Below are positions 33,895-42,605 of a DNA stretch of 64,000 nt, piece after piece (position 1 is the stretch's first letter; each line of letters starts with the position of its first letter). The DNA is from JBPYFK01 sp051984675 (GTDB lineage: Bacteria > Actinomycetota > Actinomycetes > Mycobacteriales > Pseudonocardiaceae). The notes under the pieces are model-generated. The model had not been told where the DNA came from. It ran no database searches and saw nothing but the letters and a program-made list of their open reading frames with translations. The translations under genes were made by a program, and so were the position numbers. The stretch covers positions 23,361 through 87,360 of the forward strand of contig JBPYFK010000163.1 of assembly GCA_051984675.1 (NCBI GenBank), written 5' to 3'.

Positions 33895-35838
33895 CTACAC
33901 GCCCTGCAACGTGCCCTGCACCTGGTGCAATGACCGGCGAGCCGCCTTCGTGACCTTGGTGTCAGGGTGGTGCGCGGCGATCGCTTCGAGCAACGGCCTG
34001 GCACGCGAGTGCTTCGTGTGCGGGATCTCTTCGATCATGGCGAGCTGCTTCGGCGTGGTCTGCTCCTGGAACTGCGCCAGGAACACCTCGACGTCAGCAC
34101 TCAGCGCCACCGCCAGGCTGTCCATCGCAAGCAACAACTCGTCGCCAGCAACGGCCACCGGCTCGTCGGTCGTTGGGCGGGCCGACAGCCACATGCGCGC
34201 GGCCGCGCCGGCAACCGGATCGTCGCGCAAGCCCTGCACGACCTCCACACCGTCCTCATCGGTGTGTTCCAGCATCCACAGCGCGGTCAGCCGCACCAGC
34301 GGATCGTCCACGCGCCGCAACAGTGTCGCCAACTCGGCGCTCGCCTGCCGAGTGCCACGCTCGTCAATCCACCGGGTGAGCAGCTCGTCGGACACGTCCG
34401 GCGGACTGTCGGGAAGGGACAGGGCGACCACTTCGGCAGGCTGCTCGGCCATCTCCTCCACTGTGGGAGCGAACATCCCAGCGGAGAGCAACACCTTCCG
34501 CGCGCCCCAAACGCCCAACGGCATCAGCTCGACAACGGTGTGGTCCGCGGGCACTCCTTCCGGCACTGACGAATCGATCAGCTCCACGGTGTCGGCATCG
34601 GTCGCTTCGAACGTCCGAATGGCCCCCATCGTGTCCCACCTGTCGAGCAGATGGTCCACCACACGTCCCACAGCGGCGCGCAGCGCGCGGATGAACTCGG
34701 GGGCCGGTTCCTCCGACTCCTCCGCCTCCGTGACGATATCGGCGGCCACCGTGTCCACCAGGAGTTCCCGCGGAACCTCCTCGGTGGTGGAGTAGAGCAT
34801 GCCTAGAAGGCTTGGCATCGAGTCGGGAAACTCCTCCATCACCAGCTCCGCGACCTCCAGCTCGGCCTCCTCTGGCGCCTCACCCAGCAGCTCGGCGAAT
34901 TCGACAACCTCCGGTCCGAGATCGAGCAGCCCGTTCCAGAGACCCTCCCAGAGCTCCTGCGGATCGTCGAACGTGGCAGAGTCTTCGGGCGGGACGGTCA
35001 AGTGGTCGCCTTCGGCACCGACGTCGACCAGCTCGGCTTCCAGCACCCACTCGAGCCAGAAGTCCCCTTCGGCACGTCCCCTGGAGGGCTCCCAACCCAG
35101 CAGCGTCACGAGTTCCTCGACGTGTGCGTCCGTCAGCCAGCCTTCTTCGGTCAGCTGCTGGCCCGGACCGATCCAGTCCCGGAACTGACGCATCCGCCCC
35201 ACGATCGGTGCGAGCTCGGCCTCAGCTGGGATGGCGCCGTCGTCGGGCACGTCCATCGGGGGCAACCAATGCGCCGGGGCCTCATCGGGGGCGGCTTCCG
35301 CACCGTCCACCAGCGGTGGAGCACCCTCCTCGTCCAGGACGATCTCTCCACTGTCGACCGCTTCGATGAACTTCGCGACCGCATCTTCGTTCTCGACATC
35401 CACGCCGTGCTCCAGCATGGTCAGACCCCAGAACTTGACCGGTCCGAACTCCTGTGGGTCGGCCATGGCGGCCTGGTGCCGGTCGGCCAGATCGTCAACG
35501 GTCTTGTGGAGCTCCGGCAGCGTGCAGCCACCAGCCAGCAGCAGCTCCTCGTCATGCAGGAAATCCAGGAAGGAATGCAGGAACTCCGGCAGTTCCGGGG
35601 AGTTCTCCATGGGCACGACCCGCTGCGGGAACACCTCGACCAGCAGGCGCTCAAGGTCCACAGTGGACCATTTGGCGAGCAGTCCGTCCACCGTCAGCTT
35701 CTGGTCGAGCACCGTGTGCAGCAGGTCCACGGCCGGCTCAACGCCCCGCCCGTCACACCAACGCTGGTAATGCTCGGACAGCGCTTCCCTGGTGGAGAAG
35801 TATTCGGTGACCTCGCCGTGGAGGAAGACGGTTCGCAT
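33895..35838 (-). CDS. Large acidic protein of unknown function
   Basis: 647 aa from ATG 35838. Extremely rich in Glu/Asp/Leu/Ala, with no signal peptide or membrane helix. The C-terminal third looks like HEAT-type helical repeats (D-D-P-L-V-R-L-T-A-L-W-M-L-E; V-T-K-A-A-R-R-S-L). The central part is a series of acidic Trp-containing helices. I recognise no catalytic motif or family. Stop codons of this gene and the convergent HAD gene are 3 bp apart. It appears monocistronic. A scaffold or interaction role is possible but unsupported. Confidence 0.75.
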   Translation of the reverse strand: MRTVFLHGEVTEYFSTREALSEHYQRWCDGRGVEPAVDLLHTVLDQKLTVDGLLAKWSTVDLERLLVEVFPQRVVPMENSPELPEFLHSFLDFLHDEELLLAGGCTLPELHKTVDDLADRHQAAMADPQEFGPVKFWGLTMLEHGVDVENEDAVAKFIEAVDSGEIVLDEEGAPPLVDGAEAAPDEAPAHWLPPMDVPDDGAIPAEAELAPIVGRMRQFRDWIGPGQQLTEEGWLTDAHVEELVTLLGWEPSRGRAEGDFWLEWVLEAELVDVGAEGDHLTVPPEDSATFDDPQELWEGLWNGLLDLGPEVVEFAELLGEAPEEAELEVAELVMEEFPDSMPSLLGMLYSTTEEVPRELLVDTVAADIVTEAEESEEPAPEFIRALRAAVGRVVDHLLDRWDTMGAIRTFEATDADTVELIDSSVPEGVPADHTVVELMPLGVWGARKVLLSAGMFAPTVEEMAEQPAEVVALSLPDSPPDVSDELLTRWIDERGTRQASAELATLLRRVDDPLVRLTALWMLEHTDEDGVEVVQGLRDDPVAGAAARMWLSARPTTDEPVAVAGDELLLAMDSLAVALSADVEVFLAQFQEQTTPKQLAMIEEIPHTKHSRARPLLEAIAAHHPDTKVTKAARRSLHQVQGTLQGV

Positions 35839-36081
35839 GGTGGCGGCCTTTCTGGCGTCGAAACGTGGCGGACGACCGGGAGGCTGTCCAAACCGGACGA
35901 GCCCAAGCGTAAGAACAAGCCGTGCCCCAACCCGGCAACCACGCTCGTTCCGTGCGCGTGTCAGGCAAGCGACCGGCCACCTCTTGTGCTAGCTCGGTGG
36001 GCCTAAGGTACCGCTCACTGCTGTGCCACGATCTGGCGCGCCTGAAACGTCATGTGGTCGAAGCCATGTGGGCCGCCGAAC

Positions 36082-36642
36082 TCAGCGTATGCGCTGGTAG
36101 CGAAGGTAGACGACCCGGGAGCTCAGGGTCCGGGACTCGGTCAGCCGCAGGTCGAGGGGTTCGGTGAGCGGCGGGAAGTACGGAGTGCCGTTGCCGAGGA
36201 TGACCGGGTAGACGAATTGGCGGTACTCGTCGATCAAGTCCTCGGCGATGGCGTCCGCGGCCAGGCCCGCCCCGCCGATGGACACCACGCCCTCCCCTGG
36301 CTGGTCGCGGAGCCGACCGACCTCGGTGGCGATGTCGTCCGTGGCCAGGCGCGCGTTGCCCTCCACGGAATTCAGCGTGCGAGAGAACACCACCTTCGGG
36401 ATCGGCCGCCAGATCCGAGCGAACTCCAACTCCGCCTCGCCGGACATGGTCTGCTCGGCGGTCTCCCAGACCAGCATTGCCTGGTAGAGGCCGCGTCCGC
36501 ACAGGTGTGCGGCGATGTGACGGGTCTGCTCGACGTGGAAGCCGAACTGCTCCGCGTCAGGGGCGCTCCAGCCGATGTCGTCACCCGGACCTGCGATGTA
36601 ACCGTCCAGCGACACGCTCATCGAATAGATCACCGGCAGCAT
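36082..36642 (-). CDS. Dihydrofolate reductase-like (RibD C-terminal) protein
   Basis: 186 aa from ATG 36642, with GAGGAG 6 nt upstream; a start at 36708 adds 22 residues without a ribosome site. The N-terminal Y-S-M-S-V-S-L-D-G-Y-I-A-G and the central V-S-I-G-G-A-G-L motif are hallmarks of the DHFR/RibD-C superfamily that binds NADPH. Many such stand-alone proteins are of unknown substrate. Orientation matches dnaB but a 268-bp gap separates them. Confidence 0.88.
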   Translation of the reverse strand: MLPVIYSMSVSLDGYIAGPGDDIGWSAPDAEQFGFHVEQTRHIAAHLCGRGLYQAMLVWETAEQTMSGEAELEFARIWRPIPKVVFSRTLNSVEGNARLATDDIATEVGRLRDQPGEGVVSIGGAGLAADAIAEDLIDEYRQFVYPVILGNGTPYFPPLTEPLDLRLTESRTLSSRVVYLRYQRIR

Positions 36643-36910
36643 CAGGTACTCCTCAGCAACTGGGCGCCGTTCGAGTGGGTCGAGGGGCCTGGTCGAGACG
36701 TCGGTCATATTAGTCGGCTGCGCGTCCCGCGAATGTTCGGCTACTCAAGGCCCATCTCGTCATGAGCGATGGCGTGGGCCTACCGCCGCCCCAGGGCCAC
36801 CGGATCTCCCTAGGCAACGGTTACCTGCTCCCATTCCAAGGTCACCCGCCCAGCTTAGATCTGCCAGGGCTTAGACCACCCGATCGAGTAAAGCCCTACA
36901 TGAGATGAAG

Positions 36911-39900
36911 TCATTCCTGGGCCATGTCGACGAAGCGGCTGTAGTGCAGTTGATGCGCGACCGTCACGGTGGCAGTCGGACCGGCACGATGCTTGGCGAC
37001 GATCAGATCAGCCTCGCCCATACGCGGGTCGTCCCGTTCGAACGCATCCGGCCGGTGGATGAGGATGACGACGTCGGCGTCCTGTTCCAGGCTGTTGTGC
37101 ATGGCGATGCCGTTGGCGATGAAATTGTGCGTTCCCGGAACCGTGGCGTCGTAGACCGGCTGCTCACCCAGCGACGTGATCTCTACGATCTCATCCCAGA
37201 AGACCTCATTCGTCGCGAGCATCTCCAAGTCGGCATCTTCAAGGACTGCGGAGACTCGGCCCAGCCTGGTTCGGCAAGGCGCACCCGTCCTCGGAGCCGA
37301 GCCGCAGAACAGCTTGTTCATGCGTGCCGCGAAATCCCGATGCGTCATCGACCGCGCCGTGAGAAGACCGCGAACCTTGTCCCACACCTCCCCGGGAACG
37401 GTGTCCAGCTTGGTGCTTGCCTTGACGGCACGAAGTTTCTCCGTGGCAGCCATTGCTGTCACCGACCGTGAGCCGTGGAAGCCGGTCTCTTCCAGGAAGG
37501 ACAACTGGTTCTCGACGCCATGAACGACTACGTGGTAGCCGTCTCGGGAACCGGCCTTTCGCACCCGCTTGATCCGCGCGAAGACACCGAAGCGGAGCAA
37601 CAGCTGAGCTAGGTCGTCCGCGAGCCTCCGGCTCGTTGTCGGATAGTAGAGGCGTCCCTGGCCCGCGACGTCATCCCATCGCAACGACCCGTCAGTTGCC
37701 CACAGATGCTTGAGGAAGAGCGCGATCTGTTCCCGAGGCAACGAAAAGACTCGTTCCGGGATGAACTTTCCGCAGCTGCTCAGGCCGTCCCCGATCAGGT
37801 GCGCGAGCCGCACGATCTCGGCTTCAGCCATAGCCGTTGTTTCCAGCGATTCAGGAATCGTTCTGGGCACTGCGACTCGACAGCTCTCAGCCAGCTCTCC
37901 CAGCGGCACCCAACCGTCCACGGTCAGCATCGGGTGGTTGGCCGTCGCTTCGATCTCTCGCCCGGAGGCGAGCCTGACCTTGAAGACCTCCTTGATCCCG
38001 CTGGAGAAGACATTCGAGATCGGCCTGGGCACGACGCGCATCCGCTCGTCCAGCGACCACACGAGCGGCCGTTCTCCCGTCGCCATGAGTTCGCCGAACG
38101 TGACCTCGGCGCCGGTGTCCGCACGGAGGAGGCGCGTACCAGCGGTCAGACAGCCCGATTCGCGGAGGTCGCTCAGCTGCGGCTTCTTGTCGGTACGTTG
38201 TTCCGGGCCACGGTTGAGCTGGGAGATCGCGATCACCGGCACTTCCAGCTCCTTGGCCAGCAGCTTGAGGTGCCGGGAGAACTCGGAGACCTCCTGCTGG
38301 CGGGACTCCACCCGCTTGCCCGAGGTCATCAGCTGCATGTAGTCGACGACGATCAGCTTGATGTCGTGTCGCTGTTTCAGCCGCCGTGCTTTGGCGCGAA
38401 TCTCCATCATGGTCAGGTTCGGCGAGTCGTCGACGAACAGCGGGGCTTCGCTGACCTCGCTCATCCGGCGGGCCAGCCGGGTCCAGTCGTCGTCGGTCAT
38501 CCGCCCACCACGCATGTCAGCCAGCCGGATGCGGGCCTCCGCGGACAGCATCCGCATGACGATCTCGGTGCGACCCATCTCCAGGGAGAACACAACGCTG
38601 CCGAGCCCGTGCTTGACCGACGCTGAGCGCGCGAAGTCCAGGCCGAGGGTGGAGTTGTGCGTGGGAATCATCGAGCGGCTGGCCAGGTAGAGGCTGTCCC
38701 GGGAGTCCACTTCGACGCACCGCACCGGGACGCTGGCGACCCTCCGGGCTGCCACGATGGCCCGCTGCTGGCCTGTGGCCTGCGGGCGGGTTCGCTTGTG
38801 CCGGTCGTTCTTGCTCTCGAGGCGGAACACCTCGTCCGCGCCGGTGTGGAACACCAGCGTCACCGAGTCTGTAGGGGAGGTGTCCCAACAGGGCAGCGCG
38901 GTACACGCATAGCCGAGACTGAGCACGAGTTCGCGCACGCGGACCGACGCGAGCTCGCTCGCGGTCAGCACGATCCGCCCGTCATCCGCAACGCTGCCGG
39001 CCGCGTCCAGCAGCCCGGCCAGCAGGGCACGCCGCTGCTGCTCGCTTCCCCGCAGGTACGCGTCGGGCAGCTCGTGGCCGGACCAGACGCCCAGCTCGTA
39101 CAGCGTCTCCGCGAACTCGCCGCTGAACAGCGGCCGTTCGTCGGCCGGGCGGATTCCTTCCGATTCCAGCGCCGCGACAAGTTCACCATCCACAGTGGAC
39201 AAGGAACCGGTCGAGCTGTCACCGGCGGCGAGCCACACACCCACCACGTAGGGCGGCAGCGGGAGGTTCTGCTCCGGCAGGCGCAGCGCGCCGTGCTCGA
39301 CGACGACCGGTCCGGTTCCGTCGGCAACCGATTCCGCCACCTCGCCGGTGCGGCTGATCTGCCCGTTAGCCAGCCTCCATCGGTGGTCGGCGTCGGCAAC
39401 GATGAGTGTGCCGTCGGAGAACTCGACCTCGTAACATGGCCGGTCGCGAAGCACGTCCGTCGCGGCGACGACGGTGGTTGGACACCCGTCCGCGCCGAGC
39501 AACTCGTCGCCGACGGCGACCGCGCCCATGGTGGTCCAGCCGGTCGGCGTGGGCAGCGGCGTGTCGAGCGCGAGTGCCTTACCGACACCGGGACGCGCCG
39601 CCACGATGACCATCTGCCCGGGGTGCAGCCCGTTGGTGATGGCGTCCAGATCGGTGAAACCGGTGGGAATGCCCTGTGACTGGCCGCCCCGCGACGCGAT
39701 GGCGTCGATCTCGTCCATCGTCGGCTGCAGCAGCTCTTCCAGCGCCGCGTAGTCCTCGCTGGTGCTGCGCTCCGTGACCTCGTAGATCGACGCCTGCGCG
39801 CGGTCCACGACCTCGTTGATGTCCGCGCCGTCCGAACCGTGGTAGCCGAGCTGGACGATCCGGGTGCCCGCCTCGACCAGCCGGCGCAGCACCGCCTTCT

Positions 39901-40279
39901 CGGACACGATCTCGGCGTAGTACCCGGCGTTCGCCGCCGTCGGAACGGTCGCGATCAGCGTGTGCAGGTAAGGTGCGCCGCCGACCCGGACCAGCTCGTT
40001 GCGACGTTCCAGCTCGGCGGAGACCGTGATGGCGTCCGCCGGTTCGCCGCGCCCGTACAGGTCCAGGACGCAGTCGTAGATCACCTGGTGTGCCGGACGG
40101 TAGAAATCGCCGGGCCGCAGCACTTCCACGACGTCGGCGATGGCGTCCTTGCTCAGCATCATGCCGCCGAGCACGGACTGCTCGGCGGCGACGTCCTGCG
40201 GAGGCTGGCGCTCGAAGGACTCGCCGTAGGAGCCCCCCTCCCCGTTCAGGCTCGCACCTCGTTCGTCGGCCAGCGCCAC
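36911..40279 (-). CDS. dnaB: Replicative DNA helicase DnaB with two inteins
   Basis: 1122-aa precursor from GTG 40279 (AGGAGGT upstream). Removing the inteins leaves a 461-aa helicase, the normal DnaB size: N-extein 1-234, middle extein 543-709, C-extein 1063-1122. The P-loop R-P-G-V-G-K is split from S-T by intein 1, and D-L-R-E-S-G is split from S-L-E-Q-D-A-D by intein 2, so no active helicase can form without splicing both. Extein motifs include V-F-S-L-E-M, L-I-V-V-D-Y-M-Q-L and I-S-Q-L-N-R. DnaB unwinds DNA at the replication fork. The gene follows rplI after a DnaA-box-rich gap, as part of the mycobacterial-type order. Confidence 0.97.
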   Translation of the reverse strand: MALADERGASLNGEGGSYGESFERQPPQDVAAEQSVLGGMMLSKDAIADVVEVLRPGDFYRPAHQVIYDCVLDLYGRGEPADAITVSAELERRNELVRVGGAPYLHTLIATVPTAANAGYYAEIVSEKAVLRRLVEAGTRIVQLGYHGSDGADINEVVDRAQASIYEVTERSTSEDYAALEELLQPTMDEIDAIASRGGQSQGIPTGFTDLDAITNGLHPGQMVIVAARPGVGKALALDTPLPTPTGWTTMGAVAVGDELLGADGCPTTVVAATDVLRDRPCYEVEFSDGTLIVADADHRWRLANGQISRTGEVAESVADGTGPVVVEHGALRLPEQNLPLPPYVVGVWLAAGDSSTGSLSTVDGELVAALESEGIRPADERPLFSGEFAETLYELGVWSGHELPDAYLRGSEQQRRALLAGLLDAAGSVADDGRIVLTASELASVRVRELVLSLGYACTALPCWDTSPTDSVTLVFHTGADEVFRLESKNDRHKRTRPQATGQQRAIVAARRVASVPVRCVEVDSRDSLYLASRSMIPTHNSTLGLDFARSASVKHGLGSVVFSLEMGRTEIVMRMLSAEARIRLADMRGGRMTDDDWTRLARRMSEVSEAPLFVDDSPNLTMMEIRAKARRLKQRHDIKLIVVDYMQLMTSGKRVESRQQEVSEFSRHLKLLAKELEVPVIAISQLNRGPEQRTDKKPQLSDLRESGCLTAGTRLLRADTGAEVTFGELMATGERPLVWSLDERMRVVPRPISNVFSSGIKEVFKVRLASGREIEATANHPMLTVDGWVPLGELAESCRVAVPRTIPESLETTAMAEAEIVRLAHLIGDGLSSCGKFIPERVFSLPREQIALFLKHLWATDGSLRWDDVAGQGRLYYPTTSRRLADDLAQLLLRFGVFARIKRVRKAGSRDGYHVVVHGVENQLSFLEETGFHGSRSVTAMAATEKLRAVKASTKLDTVPGEVWDKVRGLLTARSMTHRDFAARMNKLFCGSAPRTGAPCRTRLGRVSAVLEDADLEMLATNEVFWDEIVEITSLGEQPVYDATVPGTHNFIANGIAMHNSLEQDADVVILIHRPDAFERDDPRMGEADLIVAKHRAGPTATVTVAHQLHYSRFVDMAQE
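37094..38152 (-). other. DnaB intein 2 (class 1, endonuclease eroded)
   Basis: 353 aa (precursor residues 710-1062) at the site used by many DnaB inteins, R-E-S-G | C ... H-N | S-L-E-Q. Splicing residues are intact: C1 (C-L-T-A-G-T-R), block B T-A-N-H, block F-like Y-D-A-T-V-P, terminal H-N and +1 Ser. The DOD endonuclease motif L-A-H-L-I-G-D-G (116-123) is followed only 22 residues later by F-L-K-H-L-W-A-T-D-G (146-155). Related DnaB inteins are ~70-80 aa longer here, indicating an in-frame deletion of the endonuclease core. Confidence 0.92.
38654..39577 (-). other. DnaB intein 1 (class 3 type, P-loop site, endonuclease inactive)
   Basis: 308 aa (precursor residues 235-542) inserted in the helicase P-loop between G-V-G-K and S-T. 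It starts with Ala instead of Cys/Ser and carries the class 3 triad: Trp67 in block B (D-A-D-H-R-W), Cys287 in block F (V-R-C-V-E-V-D) and Thr306 before the terminal H-N. Class 3 inteins begin splicing with the block-F Cys. The LAGLIDADG motifs read Y-V-V-G-V-W-L-A-A-G (110-119) and L-L-A-G-L-L-D-A-A-G (185-194); both catalytic acidic residues are Ala, so homing activity is probably lost. Confidence 0.9.
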
Positions 40280-40372
40280 GGGTTCCTGCCACCTCCTGGA
40301 AGATCACGGATCGCGATCAGACACTCGTGCGCAGCGACGCTAGGTCGCCCGTACAGAGCAGGCAAGCGTGCC

Positions 40373-40538
40373 TGTGGACAGATCCGGGGAAATCCTGTGG
40401 ACAACCTGTGGGCAGCTGCGGACAACTCCCCACCGCACGCCAGAGCCCCTGGGGAAAGCCTGTGGACAACAACCCAAGATCGACTAGAAAGCCCAGGGCA
40501 GAGCCTGTGGACATGATGTGGACAAGATCCGTGGATAA
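40373..40538 (+). promoter_or_regulatory. Cluster of eight DnaA-box-like nonamers
   Basis: Complement of the actinobacterial DnaA box TTGTCCACA, all in one orientation: TGTGGACAG 40373, TGTGGACAA 40396, TGTGGGCAG 40407, TGCGGACAA 40417, TGTGGACAA 40461, TGTGGACAT 40506, TGTGGACAA 40517, CGTGGATAA 40530 (starts). Four match the eight-base core plus A/G, three are exact TGTGGACAA. An AT-rich patch (40536-40545) follows the last. The cluster fills the gap between rplI and dnaB, about 94-260 bp upstream of the dnaB start. Confidence 0.75.
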
Positions 40539-40676
40539 ATTATCGGCGTGTCCCGCGAAAACACGCTTCGGCGTGTCGCCGCTCTCCCCAGTCGATGATC
40601 GGTCGGTGACCTCGGTTACTGCCACACCCGGCAGCGCCCGCTCCTCCTGTCACCCGTACGGCCGAAGGTGATCAGG

Positions 40677-40694
40677 TGCTCGAATGGTCGAGCA
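40677..40694 (-). terminator. Hairpin after rplI
   Basis: TGCTCGA-ATGG-TCGAGCA is a perfect 7-bp stem with a 4-nt loop, 22 nt past the rplI stop. It would separate the ribosomal operon from dnaB. Confidence 0.6.
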
Positions 40695-40716
40695 GCGGAC
40701 GCTGCCGAGCCGAACG

Positions 40717-41172
40717 TCAGCTCCCGGCCTGCACCAGGATGTGGAACGAAGCGCTGACGTCAGGGTGCAGGCGCACGTCCACCGCGTGCTTGCCCAACGT
40801 CTTGACCGCGCCACTTCGCAGGGTCACGCTGCGCTTGTCCAGGTTCGGACCGCCGGCCTCGCGCACCGCGGACACGACATCCGCGGTGGTGATCGAGCCG
40901 AACAGCTTGCCGGACTTGGCGACCTTCTTCGTCAGCGCCACGGTGTCCAGCTGCTGCAGCTGGGCGCGGACCTGCTGAGCGTGGTCCAGGTCGCGCACCC
41001 GGCGCGCCTCCTGCGCCCGGCGGATCGACGCCACCTGCTTCTCGGCACCCTTGGTGGCCGGGATAGCGAACCCGCGCGGCAGCAGGTAGTTGCGCGCGTA
41101 GCCGTCCTTGACCTCGACGATGTCGCCCGACTCGCCGAGGGCGGCCACGTCAGAAACAAGAATGATCTTCAC
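40717..41172 (-). CDS. rplI: 50S ribosomal protein L9
   Basis: 151 aa from GTG 41172, with GAGGAG upstream. The L9 N-terminal domain is unmistakable: K-I-I-L-V-S-D-V-A-A-L-G, G-D-I-V-E-V-K-D-G-Y-A-R-N-Y-L-L-P-R-G-F-A. A central helix and C-terminal domain with G-K-L-F-G-S-I-T follow. L9 binds 23S rRNA near the L1 stalk. Last gene of rpsF-ssb-rpsR-rplI. Confidence 0.97.
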   Translation of the reverse strand: MKIILVSDVAALGESGDIVEVKDGYARNYLLPRGFAIPATKGAEKQVASIRRAQEARRVRDLDHAQQVRAQLQQLDTVALTKKVAKSGKLFGSITTADVVSAVREAGGPNLDKRSVTLRSGAVKTLGKHAVDVRLHPDVSASFHILVQAGS

Positions 41173-41231
41173 GACGTGTTCTCCTCTCCAACCTGTTCGC
41201 TGTGACAGGCAGTTGTCCTCAGCGAGGTTCC

Positions 41232-41471
41232 TCAGCGAGCGGTCGACGTGTACGGCAGCAACGCCATCTCGCGCGCATTCTTCACCGCGATCGCGACATC
41301 GCGCTGGTGCTGGCTGCAGTTGCCGGTGACCCGACGCGCCCGGATCTTGCCACGGTCCGAAATGAACTTCCGCAGCAGCGTGGTGTCCTTGTAATCGATG
41401 CTCTGCGCGGAGCTCTCCTTGCAGAACACGCAGACCTTCTTCTTCGGCTTGCGCACTGGCGCCTTGGCCAT
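41232..41471 (-). CDS. rpsR: 30S ribosomal protein S18
   Basis: 79 aa. Basic N-terminus, C-V-F-C-K (C14, C17) and later C in G-N-C-S-Q-H-Q-R-D-V-A: the cysteine-containing, zinc-binding form of S18. Actinobacteria often carry a second, cysteine-free S18 used in zinc starvation; none is seen here. It lies between ssb and rplI in the conserved operon. Confidence 0.97.
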   Translation of the reverse strand: MAKAPVRKPKKKVCVFCKESSAQSIDYKDTTLLRKFISDRGKIRARRVTGNCSQHQRDVAIAVKNAREMALLPYTSTAR

Positions 41472-41548
41472 GGTCTCCTCCTGGATCTGGAAGCCCCGGA
41501 CCCGCGGGCCCCGGGCGGGAAGCTTCGTGCTGGTGGGTCAGGCGCGGG

Positions 41549-42031
41549 TCAGAACGGAGGCTCGTCGCTGAACCCGCCGCCCGTGCCGGCCGGCGGGGCA
41601 GAGCCCCACGGGTCGTCCGCCGGGGCACTGGCGGGTGCGCCGAAGCCACCCGAACCGCCACCACTGCGGCTGACCTTGTTCACCTTCGCGGTCGCGTACC
41701 GCAGCGACGGGCCGACCTCGTCGACCTCCATCTCGATCACGGTGCGCTTCTCGCCTTCCTTCGTCTCGAAGGAACGCTGCCGCAACCGGCCCTGGACGAC
41801 CACCCGCATGCCGCGGGTCAGCGACTCGGCCACGTTCTCCGCTGCCTGCCGCCAGATGTTGCACCGCAGGAACAGCGCTTCGCCGTCCTTCCACTCACCG
41901 GTGGCCCGGTCGAACATCCGCGGCGTGGAGGCGACCGTGAAGTTGGCCACCGCAGCGCCGGACGGGGTGAAGCGCAGTTCCGGGTCGGCCGTCAGGTTGC
42001 CGACCACCGTGATTACCGTCTCGCCAGCCAT
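41549..42031 (-). CDS. ssb: Single-stranded DNA-binding protein
   Basis: 160 aa. The OB-fold begins T-V-I-T-V-V-G-N-L-T-A-D-P-E-L-R-F-T. The Gly/Pro-rich linker leads to the acidic tip F-S-D-E-P-P-F that docks replication and repair partners. Position between rpsF and rpsR identifies the essential housekeeping copy. Confidence 0.97.
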   Translation of the reverse strand: MAGETVITVVGNLTADPELRFTPSGAAVANFTVASTPRMFDRATGEWKDGEALFLRCNIWRQAAENVAESLTRGMRVVVQGRLRQRSFETKEGEKRTVIEMEVDEVGPSLRYATAKVNKVSRSGGGSGGFGAPASAPADDPWGSAPPAGTGGGFSDEPPF

Positions 42032-42065
42032 CGCGGGAAATCTCCAGTCTCCTGGTCGCGGATGC

Positions 42066-42422
42066 TCAGGCGGGCGCTTCGGCGCGGTGCGCCCGAGCGG
42101 CGGCGGCCTTGGCAGCGCGCGCCTGCTTGCGGGGCTCGACGACCTTGCGCAGGACCTTGGTCCGCAGCACGTTCTCGTTCAGATTCAGCTGCCGGTCGAG
42201 TTCCTTGACCGCGTCGGCGCCGCTGTTGAGGTCCAGCACGACATAGATGCCTTCGGCCTGCTTGTCGATCTCGTAGGCCAGCCGGCGGCGTCCCCAGACG
42301 TCGACCTTCTCCACCGTGCCGCCGTCAGAGCGGATCACGTTGAGGAAGCTCTCCAACGACCCGGCGACGTTGCGCTCATCCAGCTTCGGGTCGAGGATGA
42401 CCATCAGTTCGTAATGACGCAT
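42066..42422 (-). CDS. rpsF: 30S ribosomal protein S6
   Basis: 118 aa from ATG 42422 (M-R-H-Y-E-L-M-V-I-L-D-P). AGGAGGT lies 11 nt upstream; a GTG at 42431 is too close to it. The S6 fold motifs G-R-R-R-L-A-Y-E-I and the Ala/Lys-rich actinobacterial C-terminal tail are present. First gene of the operon; S6 pairs with S18 in the ribosome platform. Confidence 0.97.
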   Translation of the reverse strand: MRHYELMVILDPKLDERNVAGSLESFLNVIRSDGGTVEKVDVWGRRRLAYEIDKQAEGIYVVLDLNSGADAVKELDRQLNLNENVLRTKVLRKVVEPRKQARAAKAAAARAHRAEAPA

Positions 42423-42605
42423 TGAGACCACTCACCTCCTGTGGACTCGCGGCCACGGACTTTCCGTGGCAGGAGGGTCATCGCGCGGTCCTCTGGAAAT
42501 CTGGATGTGGAATCCAGCGATGGATTTACTCCCCAGACGACCAACGAACTGGTCAAGGCTAGCAGGACCGCTCGCGCCGCCCGCAGCCCCGGGGTCCCCG
42601 GGCAC

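Noticed and set aside
36911..40279. DnaB as a broken or fused gene
   Set aside because: The extra ~660 residues are two complete inteins with splicing motifs; the exteins join into a normal 461-aa helicase in one frame.
40280..40716. Possible chromosomal oriC
   Set aside because: The DnaA-box cluster is suggestive, but neither dnaA nor dnaN flanks it, and the order matches the region tens of kb from oriC in mycobacteria. Reported as an extra-oriC cluster instead.
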